DNA of 10,149 bases from SMWC01 sp964466315 (GTDB lineage: Bacteria; Pseudomonadota; Gammaproteobacteria; Steroidobacterales; Rariloculaceae). The DNA lies in assembly GCA_964466315.1 (NCBI GenBank), contig CAYXNS010000060.1:1-10149 (forward strand), given 5' to 3'. Every line of letters starts with the position of its first letter. Within the stretch, counting starts at the first letter, position 1. Shown here piece after piece: positions 1 through 5,909 of the stretch. The position numbers and the translations under genes were made by a program. A model generated the notes under the pieces. It was given only the letters and a program-made list of their open reading frames with translations, searched no databases and was not told the origin of the DNA.

Positions 1-320
1 GTATCGAGAAATACATACACGGCGGTGCTGTTTCCACGGCCTTCCATCTCACGAAATGCCGCAGCAGCAGCGAAAAACTCCGGGAGCTCCGAGAGTGCGC
101 CGTTCACGTAGTAGGTAGTCGAACTAGTCAAAAGAAGCGAGATCGTTTCGCAATCGTTACACATTCTAAATCTGACGAAGCCAGGCTGGCCACGGGGTAG
201 ACTTACCTCAGCGAGAGCCAGTTCATAGGAGTCTTCTGTTTGTTCGATGACCCGATAGGCCCAAGCCGTGCCAATACCGCTCGACAGGAGTATCAGGGTT
301 GCGAAGAAAAAGCGCTTCAT
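1..320 (-). CDS. Small secreted protein of unknown function, partial (C-terminus beyond left edge)
   Basis: The frame opens with ATG at 320-318 and stays open for 106 codons to the window edge. A GGGAG ribosome binding site lies about 6 bases before the ATG. The first 21 residues look like a Sec signal peptide: MKR, a hydrophobic stretch FFFATLILL, then small residues ending AWA before YR, so the product should be exported. The mature part has a CxxC pair (CNDC, near residues 54-57) and a run of alanines near residue 85. The gene follows pilX after 27 bases on the same strand, so it is probably in the minor-pilin operon, in the position pilY1 normally takes. I do not recognise a family. The CxxC could hold a metal or form a disulfide, but neither can be shown here. 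The signal peptide, ribosome binding site and operon position make a real gene likely; its function is open. Confidence 0.65.
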   Translation of the reverse strand, partial: MKRFFFATLILLSSGIGTAWAYRVIEQTEDSYELALAEVSLPRGQPGFVRFRMCNDCETISLLLTSSTTYYVNGALSELPEFFAAAAAFREMEGRGNSTAVYVFLD

Positions 321-347
321 AAGTATCTCCCTACACTCGGGCGTCGC

Positions 348-809
348 TTAAAGACCTCCCGGTCCGACGACATAAAAACTCTGATTATGGGTAGCAACCG
401 CGTTTCCCGGGCCGCGGCCAACTGCCACGACATCGAAATGAAAAGCCTGTACGGAACCGTTCTGCACGCCCATGCTGAAGGCATCATCTGGCACCGCCGT
501 TGTCTCCACGAAGGCTGACGATGCTTCGGTATTCGAGGTGCCGAGATCCAAGAGTGTCATCGGCACGATGACAGGTCCGAGCGTACTGTATCTACGCTGT
601 GACATGGAGAGCTCTATTCCCGTTTCTGCCGCCTGGAATGCCTCCTGGTGCGATTGAGCGTTTCCAGCTTGGGCGAGTTCCAGCGTCGCGGTATTCAACC
701 CTGAGATGCCCAGGACCGTGAGGACGACGAGCAGAATCAGCCCGACCAGAAGGACTGCGCCTCGCTGCCTATTTCCAAGACCTTCTACGATGTTTCCATA
801 TGTCTTCAC
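348..809 (-). CDS. pilX: Type IV pilus minor pilin PilX
   Basis: This is a 153-residue prepilin-like protein. A short basic leader ends NRQRG, and processing by PilD would occur after G17. The following hydrophobic helix (residues 18-35, AVLLVGLILLVVLTVLG) and the later AFQAAETGIE stretch near residues 57-66 match the PilX N-terminal family. Glu5 of the mature pilin is absent, as is usual for PilX and GspK-type subunits, which are thought to sit at the pilus tip with PilV, PilW and PilY1. The start is GTG at 809-807 and shares one base with the pilW stop (TAGTG). It is supported by AGGAG nine bases upstream (819-823 on the plus strand), which implies translational coupling. The globular part is short and its sequence is not diagnostic; identity rests on the N-terminus and gene order. 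Confidence 0.88.
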   Translation of the reverse strand: MKTYGNIVEGLGNRQRGAVLLVGLILLVVLTVLGISGLNTATLELAQAGNAQSHQEAFQAAETGIELSMSQRRYSTLGPVIVPMTLLDLGTSNTEASSAFVETTAVPDDAFSMGVQNGSVQAFHFDVVAVGRGPGNAVATHNQSFYVVGPGGL

Positions 810-1831
810 TAGATTGGTCTCCTGGCGTTCCTCAGGTAGATCGTCTTCGTTACGACCATACGGCGAATCTGATCGTTGAAGGGGGGCACGTTCTGGTCCG
901 CGTAGACGTAGTTAGCAGTGTCGATATATCCGTTCTCCGGCCGCTCCGCTCGAACCCGGAGCCAGATGCGGACCGCGAGGATCTGAGCATCGGGTAAATA
1001 TGCAGGGTTCCCCAGCGTGATGATCGGATCCCCGGGGTTTACATAGCGATCAATCGACCCGCGGTTCGGCGCCTCGAGAATATCGGTATCGACACCGAAC
1101 TGCACCTGAAGGTCTTCCACGCCCGCTAATAGTTCCCGATCAACGATCTGCGGCCCCAGAACTCCGGGAACCAGCGTCTTTGTGCGCAATGAGGGCATGG
1201 GGCTGCCCGGTTCATCGAGAAACGACGAGTTTTGGCTCACATAGTAGCCGTTAACCACCAGAGCGTGAGTTTGTGCCGCAACTCCGGCGAATCCACCTGG
1301 AATGGCGCCGCCAACGAAGATCTGGCTATCCCTGAAGCGCGCCGACTGCAGATACATCGTGCCGGCTTCCAATGCCGTGATCGGATCTTCGGTCACGCGA
1401 CGTACCACGAGCGTGTCACTCTGTGCCTGTGCTCCACCGCCGAAGGGCACGCAGACCCAACCGTAACCGTTGTTGGATCCGCCGGCTGCCGCATTCAGGT
1501 TGATTGTCCAATTCTGGCCGCAATCGTCATCGACGCCCAACCCGCCCGGTACAGGCTGAAGCGGCGTCGCGCGGTTGCCGATCATATTCGAGCGGCTCGT
1601 AAGCCCGAAATAGCTCGCCATCCGGACATCACGCGAGACAACATCGAGCACGAATCGTGCGTTCTCTTGGAGCCGCGAAACGGACTCGTTCACGCGAAAC
1701 GTGGTGCGGCTCTGCATGAATACGGTCATCGCCCCCAGCATGATGAGAGAGCCGACGACGAGCGTGACCATGAGCTCGACCAATGTGAAGCCTGCAGCTC
1801 GCTGATACCGATATGGCGTCATCTCTCTCAC
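809..1831 (-). CDS. pilW: Type IV pilus minor pilin PilW
   Basis: This 340-residue minor pilin has a class III signal. The leader ends RAAG14, cleavage would precede FTLVE, and Glu5 of the mature form is E19. The hydrophobic helix runs through about residue 37 (MVTLVVGSLIMLGAMTVFM). The next segment, SRLQENARFVLDVVSRDVR, is typical of PilW. The large C-terminal domain has two Cys (in DDDCGQ and GWVCVP) that could form a disulfide. PilW works with PilV, PilX and FimU/FimT to prime pilus assembly in the inner membrane and remains near the tip. The GTG start at 1831 is preferred because AAGGA lies six bases upstream; an in-frame ATG at 1822 has no properly spaced site. The stop overlaps the pilX start by one base, and pilV ends 25 bases upstream. 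Identification is firm. Confidence 0.92.
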   Translation of the reverse strand: MREMTPYRYQRAAGFTLVELMVTLVVGSLIMLGAMTVFMQSRTTFRVNESVSRLQENARFVLDVVSRDVRMASYFGLTSRSNMIGNRATPLQPVPGGLGVDDDCGQNWTINLNAAAGGSNNGYGWVCVPFGGGAQAQSDTLVVRRVTEDPITALEAGTMYLQSARFRDSQIFVGGAIPGGFAGVAAQTHALVVNGYYVSQNSSFLDEPGSPMPSLRTKTLVPGVLGPQIVDRELLAGVEDLQVQFGVDTDILEAPNRGSIDRYVNPGDPIITLGNPAYLPDAQILAVRIWLRVRAERPENGYIDTANYVYADQNVPPFNDQIRRMVVTKTIYLRNARRPI

Positions 1832-1856
1832 GTGAAGTCCTTCTCTTCGCCTTTAC

Positions 1857-2336
1857 CTAGATGGGAGGCACTTGAATCTGCATCTGATGTTGAATTCGCC
1901 CCTCACCGATCTCGATCCACGATACCTGGATGGTGTAGCTGGGCGGCAACGTGGCGGGGCTGAACTCGACTTGCCATTGACCTTCCGGAAGCGCCTGTTG
2001 AACCTCCCGCGTCCAGACGAACAGATCGTGTGCCGCCATTTGCGCAGGATTGCAGTCCAGACCGCCGGCCGGGTCGCAGTTATTATCGGTGCCGCCACCG
2101 GCATAGCCCGCCTGACCCAGACGATTGACCCGTATTCGGTCCGCCAGGTCGGCAATAAGATCGACCGCCTGCATGCGGTACCGGGCCGTGCGCCCGGTGT
2201 CCAGTCCGTGTACATAGAGGGCCGCTACACCGATCATTCCCACGGAGAGCACGACCAACGCCACCATAGCCTCCACGAGTGTAAATCCCCGCTGTAGGCC
2301 GCTAGCGGCGGAGCTGTGACGTGATCTCACTCTCAT
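1857..2336 (-). CDS. pilV: Type IV pilus minor pilin PilV
   Basis: This 159-residue protein carries a prepilin leader ending LQRG17, then FTLVEAMVALVVLSVGMIG. E22 is Glu5 of the mature pilin. The segment after the helix, with AVDLIADLADRIRVNR, fits the PilV (type IV pilus modification protein) family. A Cys pair (DNNCDP and LDCNP, around residues 88-96) may form a disulfide. The role is in the priming and tip complex with PilW and PilX, inserted in the inner membrane before assembly. ATG at 2336 is used because it gives a leader of normal length, but no strong ribosome binding site precedes it. The upstream fimT-like gene ends 12 bases before, so coupling is likely. The call is well supported by N-terminus, length and gene order. 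Confidence 0.9.
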   Translation of the reverse strand: MRVRSRHSSAASGLQRGFTLVEAMVALVVLSVGMIGVAALYVHGLDTGRTARYRMQAVDLIADLADRIRVNRLGQAGYAGGGTDNNCDPAGGLDCNPAQMAAHDLFVWTREVQQALPEGQWQVEFSPATLPPSYTIQVSWIEIGEGRIQHQMQIQVPPI

Positions 2337-2348
2337 GATTTCGTCAAG

Positions 2349-2984
2349 CTACTCGGGGCAGTAACCGCCGGTCGCTGCGACCGCCGTCGCAACGTCGTCC
2401 TGGTCACGCATGGCTTGAGGTCGACCGGTGATGGCCACATCGATGACGCGGGCAGCGGACCGTCCACCGATATCTTGATTTCCGCGGTCGTCGCAATAAA
2501 GTATTACCGTAGTTGAGGGCTGGTCCTGTCCAGTGGCCTCCTGGACCAGGTAGCCGTCCGCGCCGTACGCGACGTACTGGCCACCGTTCCCGAACAAGTT
2601 GATCGCGGAGCTGGGACCTGCGTTCTGCAGCAGAATCGCCTCGTTTAGATCGACGACAGCGTTGCCGTCCGTTGGTTCTCCGAATATGCCGTTATTGTTT
2701 TCATCGACGAAAACGATGAACCCACTGTCCCCGCCGGACCCACATACGGGTGCGACCGCGTAGGGATTCGGGCTGCCACACAGCGTAACGGGTAGTTGTC
2801 GCTTGAGAGCTTCCGTTCGAGCAAGGTTCAATCCCGAAACCATCGCGTTGGCGGCGCTCGTCATCGCGCTATTCCGACGCAAATCGACGAGGCTCGGCAC
2901 ACCGAGCGAGAACAGCATCCCCACTATCCCGATAGAGGCCAGGAGTTCTCCGAGCGTAAATCCTCGTTGTCTGATCTCAGTCAT
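2349..2984 (-). CDS. fimT: GspH/FimT-family minor pseudopilin (FimT/FimU-like)
   Basis: This is a 211-residue first gene of the minor-pilin operon. The leader MTEIRQRG is cleaved before FTLGELLASIGIVGML, and E13 is Glu5 of the mature protein. The GspH-type core follows, including LNLARTEALKRQLPVTLC (52-69) and an acidic GFIVFVDENNNG segment (88-99). Cys residues at 69, 81, 164 and 209 could form two disulfides. The start at 2984 is chosen because prepilin leaders are short and GAGGA lies ten bases upstream. The frame is open to 3092, but that would give a 44-residue leader running through the structured region upstream. FimT of Legionella binds DNA through a C-terminal GRxR motif; here the equivalent stretch reads GRPQ (187-190), so DNA binding is uncertain. 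It could equally be the FimU orthologue, since only one GspH-type gene is visible. Confidence 0.85.
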   Translation of the reverse strand: MTEIRQRGFTLGELLASIGIVGMLFSLGVPSLVDLRRNSAMTSAANAMVSGLNLARTEALKRQLPVTLCGSPNPYAVAPVCGSGGDSGFIVFVDENNNGIFGEPTDGNAVVDLNEAILLQNAGPSSAINLFGNGGQYVAYGADGYLVQEATGQDQPSTTVILYCDDRGNQDIGGRSAARVIDVAITGRPQAMRDQDDVATAVAATGGYCPE

Positions 2985-2994
2985 TCGGTCATGT

Positions 2995-2999
2995 TCCTC
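2995..2999 (-). promoter_or_regulatory. Ribosome binding site supporting the fimT start at 2984
   Basis: GAGGA on the minus strand lies ten bases before the ATG at 2984. An out-of-frame ATG (2992-2990) sits between them and would read only three codons before a TGA that overlaps the true start (ATGA type). The spacing is slightly long but this is the only good site, and it favours the short-leader prepilin start over the upstream ATG at 3092. Confidence 0.5.
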
Positions 3000-3012
3000 G
3001 GCTGATCGCCTT

Positions 3013-3026
3013 TCTTGCCGGCAAGA
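3013..3026. promoter_or_regulatory. Perfect 14-bp palindrome in the pilin operon leader
   Basis: The sequence tcttgccggcaaga reads identically on both strands, with no spacer. It lies between the candidate pilin promoter and the fimT start, about 30 bases before the ATG. A perfect palindrome of this size suggests a dimeric regulator site, or a small hairpin in the leader RNA. No regulator can be named from the sequence. Confidence 0.4.
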
Positions 3027-3041
3027 TTTGATGCTCGCCAG

Positions 3042-3083
3042 GTAATCACTATCGGCTCGCGGGCCGACTTTTGCAGTGATTAC
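3042..3083. repeat. Nested inverted repeat in the pilin operon leader
   Basis: The arms gtaatcact (3042-3050) and agtgattac (3075-3083) are perfect 9-bp inverted repeats. Inside them lies a second 5-bp stem, tcggc (3052-3056) with gccga (3063-3067), closed by a six-base loop. As RNA from the minus strand this gives a two-tier stem-loop at the 5' end of the pilin transcript. As DNA it gives two half-sites with centres 33 bp apart, about three helical turns, which would suit a looping or cooperative regulator. No T-run follows on either strand, so it is not a classical terminator. Confidence 0.5.
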
Positions 3084-3095
3084 GACAAACATCCC

Positions 3096-3122
3096 ATTTT
3101 ATGTCGCATAACAATCGGCCAA
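3096..3122 (-). promoter_or_regulatory. Candidate promoter of the minor-pilin operon
   Basis: On the minus strand TTGGCC (3122-3117) is followed after 15 bases by TAAAAT (3101-3096), which matches five of six bases of the sigma-70 -10 element. The -35 match is four of six and the spacer is short, so an activator may be needed. Transcription would begin near 3089, leaving a leader of about 105 bases before fimT. I checked for a sigma-54 pattern in the same place; the GG and GC pairs are one base too far apart. Confidence 0.3.
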
Positions 3123-3135
3123 AATTATCGGCCAA
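3110..3135. repeat. Two tandem 13-bp direct repeats at the pilin promoter
   Basis: On the plus strand aacaatcggccaa (3110-3122) is followed directly by aattatcggccaa (3123-3135). They agree at 11 of 13 positions, with a shared core atcggccaa. The first copy overlaps the candidate -35 element of the pilin operon. Adjacent same-orientation copies next to a weak -35 are typical of activator sites, but the regulator is unknown. Confidence 0.4.
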
Positions 3136-3140
3136 TACCG

Positions 3141-3166
3141 TCTCGACTCTGACTCGAGAGTCGGGA
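3141..3166. repeat. 9-bp stem-loop in the divergent intergenic region
   Basis: The arms tctcgactc (3141-3149) and gagtcggga (3158-3166) pair over nine positions with one G-T wobble and an eight-base loop. It lies upstream of the pilin promoter and about 240 bases before the divergent DUF5658 gene. There is no T-run, so it may be an operator or leader structure. The rest of 3167-3402 shows no clear promoter; TTGACG at 3337-3342 has no good -10 partner. Confidence 0.3.
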
Positions 3167-3393
3167 TTCGGCTAAGTAGCAGGGTTTCCAACCCCCTACC
3201 CGACAGTTCGTAATATCTAGGTTGAGCCGACCGGATCGACCTCACAACAACCTGCGTCACAGAATCGCGAGGGTTAATAGGATACAAATCGGAAGCCGCA
3301 AGATATGAGCCGTGTACTGTCCCAAGAGGGCGGAAATTGACGACCCTTTTTCCGCTTGCGGGAGTTCGACCGCATGAAGCCTATTGGCAAGTT

Positions 3394-3397
3394 GAGG
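3394..3397 (+). promoter_or_regulatory. Ribosome binding site fixing the DUF5658 gene start
   Basis: GAGG lies five bases before the ATG at 3403. The reading frame is open further upstream to a TTG at 3337, but no comparable site precedes it, so 3403 is taken as the start. Confidence 0.6.
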
Positions 3398-3402
3398 TAA
3401 CG

Positions 3403-3975
3403 ATGTCATCAAACGACGATCTCGGATTCGCGGGTCAGCTGGAAGACGGAATGTCCGATTACGGTGCTGCCAGCGACAAGAGCCAATTCAAGCCGAAAGT
3501 CACGGGCCGGATCCAGCCGGACGGGCGACCTAGAGATGAGCGAGGCAATCTTATCGATCAACGCCGTCCGACTCTAAAGAGTTTCATCTATGGCGCATTC
3601 AACCCTCGACGAAGAAGAATCGGGCGCGAAGACGACAGGGATCGCACGTTTCTGGATTGGCATCCAACGCACCTACTCGTCGTTTGTACGGCGATCCTGG
3701 TGTTGAGCGTGATTGACGGGTTGCTCACGGTGCGGCTGATCGGTGCAGGGCTGAAGCAAATCAATCCGATATTAGCGTACTTCATCAGCGCCGACGCCGG
3801 TATGTTCTCGCTCTCGAAAATTGCGTTGACCACGGTTGGCTTGTTCGGACTCGTCCTTACGGCACACATGCGGATATATAACCTCGTAAAATCATCCACG
3901 GTGCTATACGGATTCCTGCTCGTTTACATCCTGCTGGTCTTATACGAATGCTATCTCGCGCAGGGTATTAGCTAA
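3403..3975 (+). CDS. DUF5658-type inner-membrane protein, function unknown
   Basis: This 190-residue protein has a hydrophilic N-terminal part (about 1-85), a strongly basic patch just before the membrane (NPRRRRIGR, 67-75), and three or four hydrophobic segments at about 89-111, 120-131, 137-155 and 167-184. The pattern VIDGLLTVRLIGAG...INP (103-122), with an Asp in the first membrane helix and an Asn-Pro after it, resembles the DUF5658 family, whose function is not established. The basic patch suggests the N-terminus stays in the cytoplasm. It is transcribed away from the pilin operon across a shared 418-base region, so the two may be co-regulated, but no pilus role is shown. There is no signal peptide. 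The start is set by the GAGG site. No terminator is visible after the stop. Confidence 0.75.
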   Translation: MSSNDDLGFAGQLEDGMSDYGAASDKSQFKPKVTGRIQPDGRPRDERGNLIDQRRPTLKSFIYGAFNPRRRRIGREDDRDRTFLDWHPTHLLVVCTAILVLSVIDGLLTVRLIGAGLKQINPILAYFISADAGMFSLSKIALTTVGLFGLVLTAHMRIYNLVKSSTVLYGFLLVYILLVLYECYLAQGIS

Positions 3976-4003
3976 CGACCGGCTCTCACCCCCCCTCGAG
4001 CCA

Positions 4004-4033
4004 CAGACAGGCTCCTACCTCCCTCGCTATACT
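4004..4033 (+). promoter_or_regulatory. Candidate promoter of the dehydrogenase-to-mla operon
   Basis: TATACT (4028-4033) matches five of six bases of the -10 consensus. CAGACA (4004-4009) matches four of six of the -35 consensus, with an 18-base spacer. Transcription would start near 4040, about 75 bases before the dehydrogenase ATG. It is the only fair promoter seen upstream of the whole plus-strand gene run. Confidence is limited by the weak -35. Confidence 0.35.
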
Positions 4034-4041
4034 CTCGTAGG

Positions 4042-4060
4042 CCCGGCTGAAAGCACCGGG
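4042..4060 (+). other. Small GC-rich hairpin at the predicted transcript 5' end
   Basis: cccgg (4042-4046) and ccggg (4056-4060) form a five-base-pair GC stem with a nine-base loop, right after the predicted transcription start. It may stabilise the 5' end of the long operon transcript. It is short enough to be chance. Confidence 0.2.
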
Positions 4061-4114
4061 TCGGACCCATCCGCGGAATTGTTAACAAGACTTCAAGAAT
4101 AGACGACGACAGTT

Positions 4115-5005
4115 ATGCAGACTCGGCTAGGGTTTCTCGGGCTAGGCAAAATGGGGTCCGGCATGGCCGCAAGGTTACTCGATGCCGGGCATAGCGTAAC
4201 CGTGTGGAATCGAAGTCCCGGCAAAACCGAACCGTTAAGGGAGATGGGCGCCACCGTCGCGGCGAACCCGGCGGAGGCCGCCGCACAAGCCCGTTACGTA
4301 ATCTCGATATTGCACGACGATCAATCAGCTTACGACGTCTTCAACGGATCGAACGGACTGCTTTCCATACCGGTGGACGGAAAACTTTTCATCGAGATGA
4401 GCACGCTGCGTCCTGGGGCGGCCCGGGAACTCGCCGATCGCTGCCGGGAATCTGGTGCCGACTTCATCGACGCGCCGGTATCGGGGACGGTCGGACCTGC
4501 GAGATCGGGTCGACTAATGGCGCTCGTCGGAGGCAGCGAAGAAAATTTTGAGCGCGCGCGACCTGTACTGGAGTCGCTGACTCGCAGAATTGTGCACGCG
4601 GGCCCCGTCGGCAGTGGCTCACTCCTGAAACTCGTACTGAACCTACCGCTTGCGGTCTACTGGCAGTCACTTGCCGAGGCCGTCGCCCTCGGGCACGCCG
4701 GTGGGCTCGAGCTAGAATCCATGCTGGATGTAATCAGCGATAGCGGCGGCGGCCTGTCAGCCCTGTCGCATAAAGTCTCGCTGATTGTCGAGAACTCGAA
4801 CAATGTCGCATTCGACGTCGCGACCATGGTAAAGGATGCGAAGTCGATTATCGCGACGGGCACCGAATTCGGCATTCCGATGCCAACGACAACGGCAGCG
4901 CTCGCTGCCTACACCGCCGCTCACAAAGCAGGGCTGGGTTCTGCCGACGCGGTTGCGATCGTACGCTTTCTCCTGGATTCTCTCGAAACCAGCGACGAGA
5001 AGTAG
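4115..5005 (+). CDS. NAD(P)-dependent beta-hydroxyacid dehydrogenase (3-hydroxyisobutyrate dehydrogenase family)
   Basis: This 296-residue protein has the normal family length. Residues 5-14 (LGFLGLGKMG) form the GxGxxG Rossmann dinucleotide site. The motif WNRS (31-34) after the second strand has Arg33, which often goes with NADPH preference. DAPVSGTVGPARSG (119-132) is the substrate-binding signature, and GSGSLLKLVLN (166-176) carries the catalytic K172 and N176. The family reversibly oxidises short beta-hydroxyacids such as 3-hydroxyisobutyrate, tartronate semialdehyde/glycerate or gamma-hydroxybutyrate; the substrate cannot be read off. Beside an amidohydrolase and a DHDPS-family enzyme, a tartronate-semialdehyde-reductase-like (GarR) role is a fair guess. 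It is the first gene of the plus-strand run and its stop overlaps the next GTG by one base. The ATG lacks a strong ribosome binding site. Confidence 0.9.
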   Translation: MQTRLGFLGLGKMGSGMAARLLDAGHSVTVWNRSPGKTEPLREMGATVAANPAEAAAQARYVISILHDDQSAYDVFNGSNGLLSIPVDGKLFIEMSTLRPGAARELADRCRESGADFIDAPVSGTVGPARSGRLMALVGGSEENFERARPVLESLTRRIVHAGPVGSGSLLKLVLNLPLAVYWQSLAEAVALGHAGGLELESMLDVISDSGGGLSALSHKVSLIVENSNNVAFDVATMVKDAKSIIATGTEFGIPMPTTTAALAAYTAAHKAGLGSADAVAIVRFLLDSLETSDEK

Positions 5006-5889
5006 TGGGTACGTCGACTGGAACACGCGTGAACGCCCCAATCTGCGCAGCTCCCGATTCCGATCCGAAGCCGCCACGACAGCTTCCTCCACCGCTTTCG
5101 TGCGACTCGCACATGCACATCTGCGGGCCCGAGTCGAAGTACGACTACTCGGTGCGGCGGATCTATACACCACCGGATGCGCTCCTGCCGGACTACCTGT
5201 GTCTGGCGGAGATGCTCGGACTCTCTCGTGTCGTGTTCGTGCAACCGAGCGTTTACGGCGTAGACAACTCGGCCATGGTGGATGCGATGAAAGACTGCCC
5301 GCTGGAGAAGCGCGGCGTCGTGGTTGTCGTCGACACTGTTGCGGAAGCCGAACTGGACGCCCTTCACCAAGCCGGTGTGCGTGGGATTCGGTTCAACATC
5401 GTCGACGTCGCCTCTTCGCGCACTCAGACTCCACTCGATTCAATCAGAAGACTTGCGCTGAGAATCGAACGTCTAGGATGGCACATCGAGTTACTCGTTC
5501 ACGTGGATGATCACCCCGATCTCGATATCCTGCTCGGCGATGTCTGTGTCGATGTCGTCGTGGGCCATCTCGGGTACGTTCGCCCCGACCGAACGACCGA
5601 TAACGAAGGCTTTCAGGCGCTTCTTCGTCTCATGCAGGCGAAGCTCACCGGCCCTTATCGCATCTCGGCCGGTGACCTGCCTTATTCGGGCGCCGGCGAG
5701 TTCGCGAGGCTGTTGGTGCAGGAAGCGTCAGAGCGTGTATTCTGAGGGTCTGACTGGCTGCATGTCATGGTCAAGAGCACTATGCCCAACGATGGCGATC
5801 TTTTAGATTTGCTGTTCGATTGGGTGCCAGACGCCGCAAAGCGGCATCGAATACTCGTGGACAATGCGGCTGAACTCTATGACTTCTGA
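5005..5889 (+). pseudogene. LigI/COG3618-type amidohydrolase (lactonase) interrupted by in-frame TGA
   Basis: The intact frame runs from GTG 5005 to TGA 5887-5889 (294 codons) but is broken by TGA at 5743-5745. The first 246 residues contain the metal-binding HxH (CDSHMH, 33-38), VQPSVYGVDNSAM (79-91), RGIRFN (126-131), GWHIEL (158-163), GHLG (187-190) and LTGPYRIS (214-221). All of these are typical of the amidohydrolase family that includes 2-pyrone-4,6-dicarboxylate lactonase and sugar-acid lactonases. After the TGA the same frame continues GSDWLH and ends HRILVDNAAELYDF, the usual family C-terminus. The family motif is close to W-G-T-D-W-P-H, so TGA most likely replaced TGG (Trp). The truncated 246-residue product lacks the catalytic Asp of GSDW and should be inactive. 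The tail also has Leu for the usual Pro in DWPH. It overlaps the preceding stop by one base; an alternative GTG start is at 5029. Confidence 0.85.
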
Positions 5890-5909
5890 CGGACCGAGAA
5901 AGATTGTCG

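Noticed and set aside
240..518. Plus-strand open frame of 92 codons over pilX
   Set aside because: It is antisense to both pilX and the secreted protein gene and has no recognisable features.
1232..1963. Long plus-strand open frame (243 codons) across pilW and the end of pilV
   Set aside because: It is antisense to two clear pilin genes, has no recognisable domain, and its composition (many His, Arg and Cys) is typical of a shadow frame.
3100..3140. Sigma-54 promoter for the pilin operon
   Set aside because: GG and GC elements are present but with 11 or more bases between them instead of 10, so the pattern does not fit.
3099..3287. Minus-strand 62-codon open frame upstream of fimT
   Set aside because: It spans the promoter, tandem repeat and hairpin, shows no hydrophobic or domain pattern and has no good ribosome binding site.
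3976..4114. Terminator after the DUF5658 gene
   Set aside because: Only weak GC-rich pairing (ggctc / gagcc) is visible and no T-run follows.
4836..5510. Plus-strand open frame of 224 codons over the dehydrogenase-amidohydrolase junction
   Set aside because: It overlaps two genes with clear motifs in another frame; the product is Arg/Ser-rich and has no family resemblance.
5743..5745. Selenocysteine or genetic-code change at the internal TGA
   Set aside because: TGA is used as a normal stop by several genes here, the family has no Cys/Sec at this position, and the expected residue is Trp or similar.
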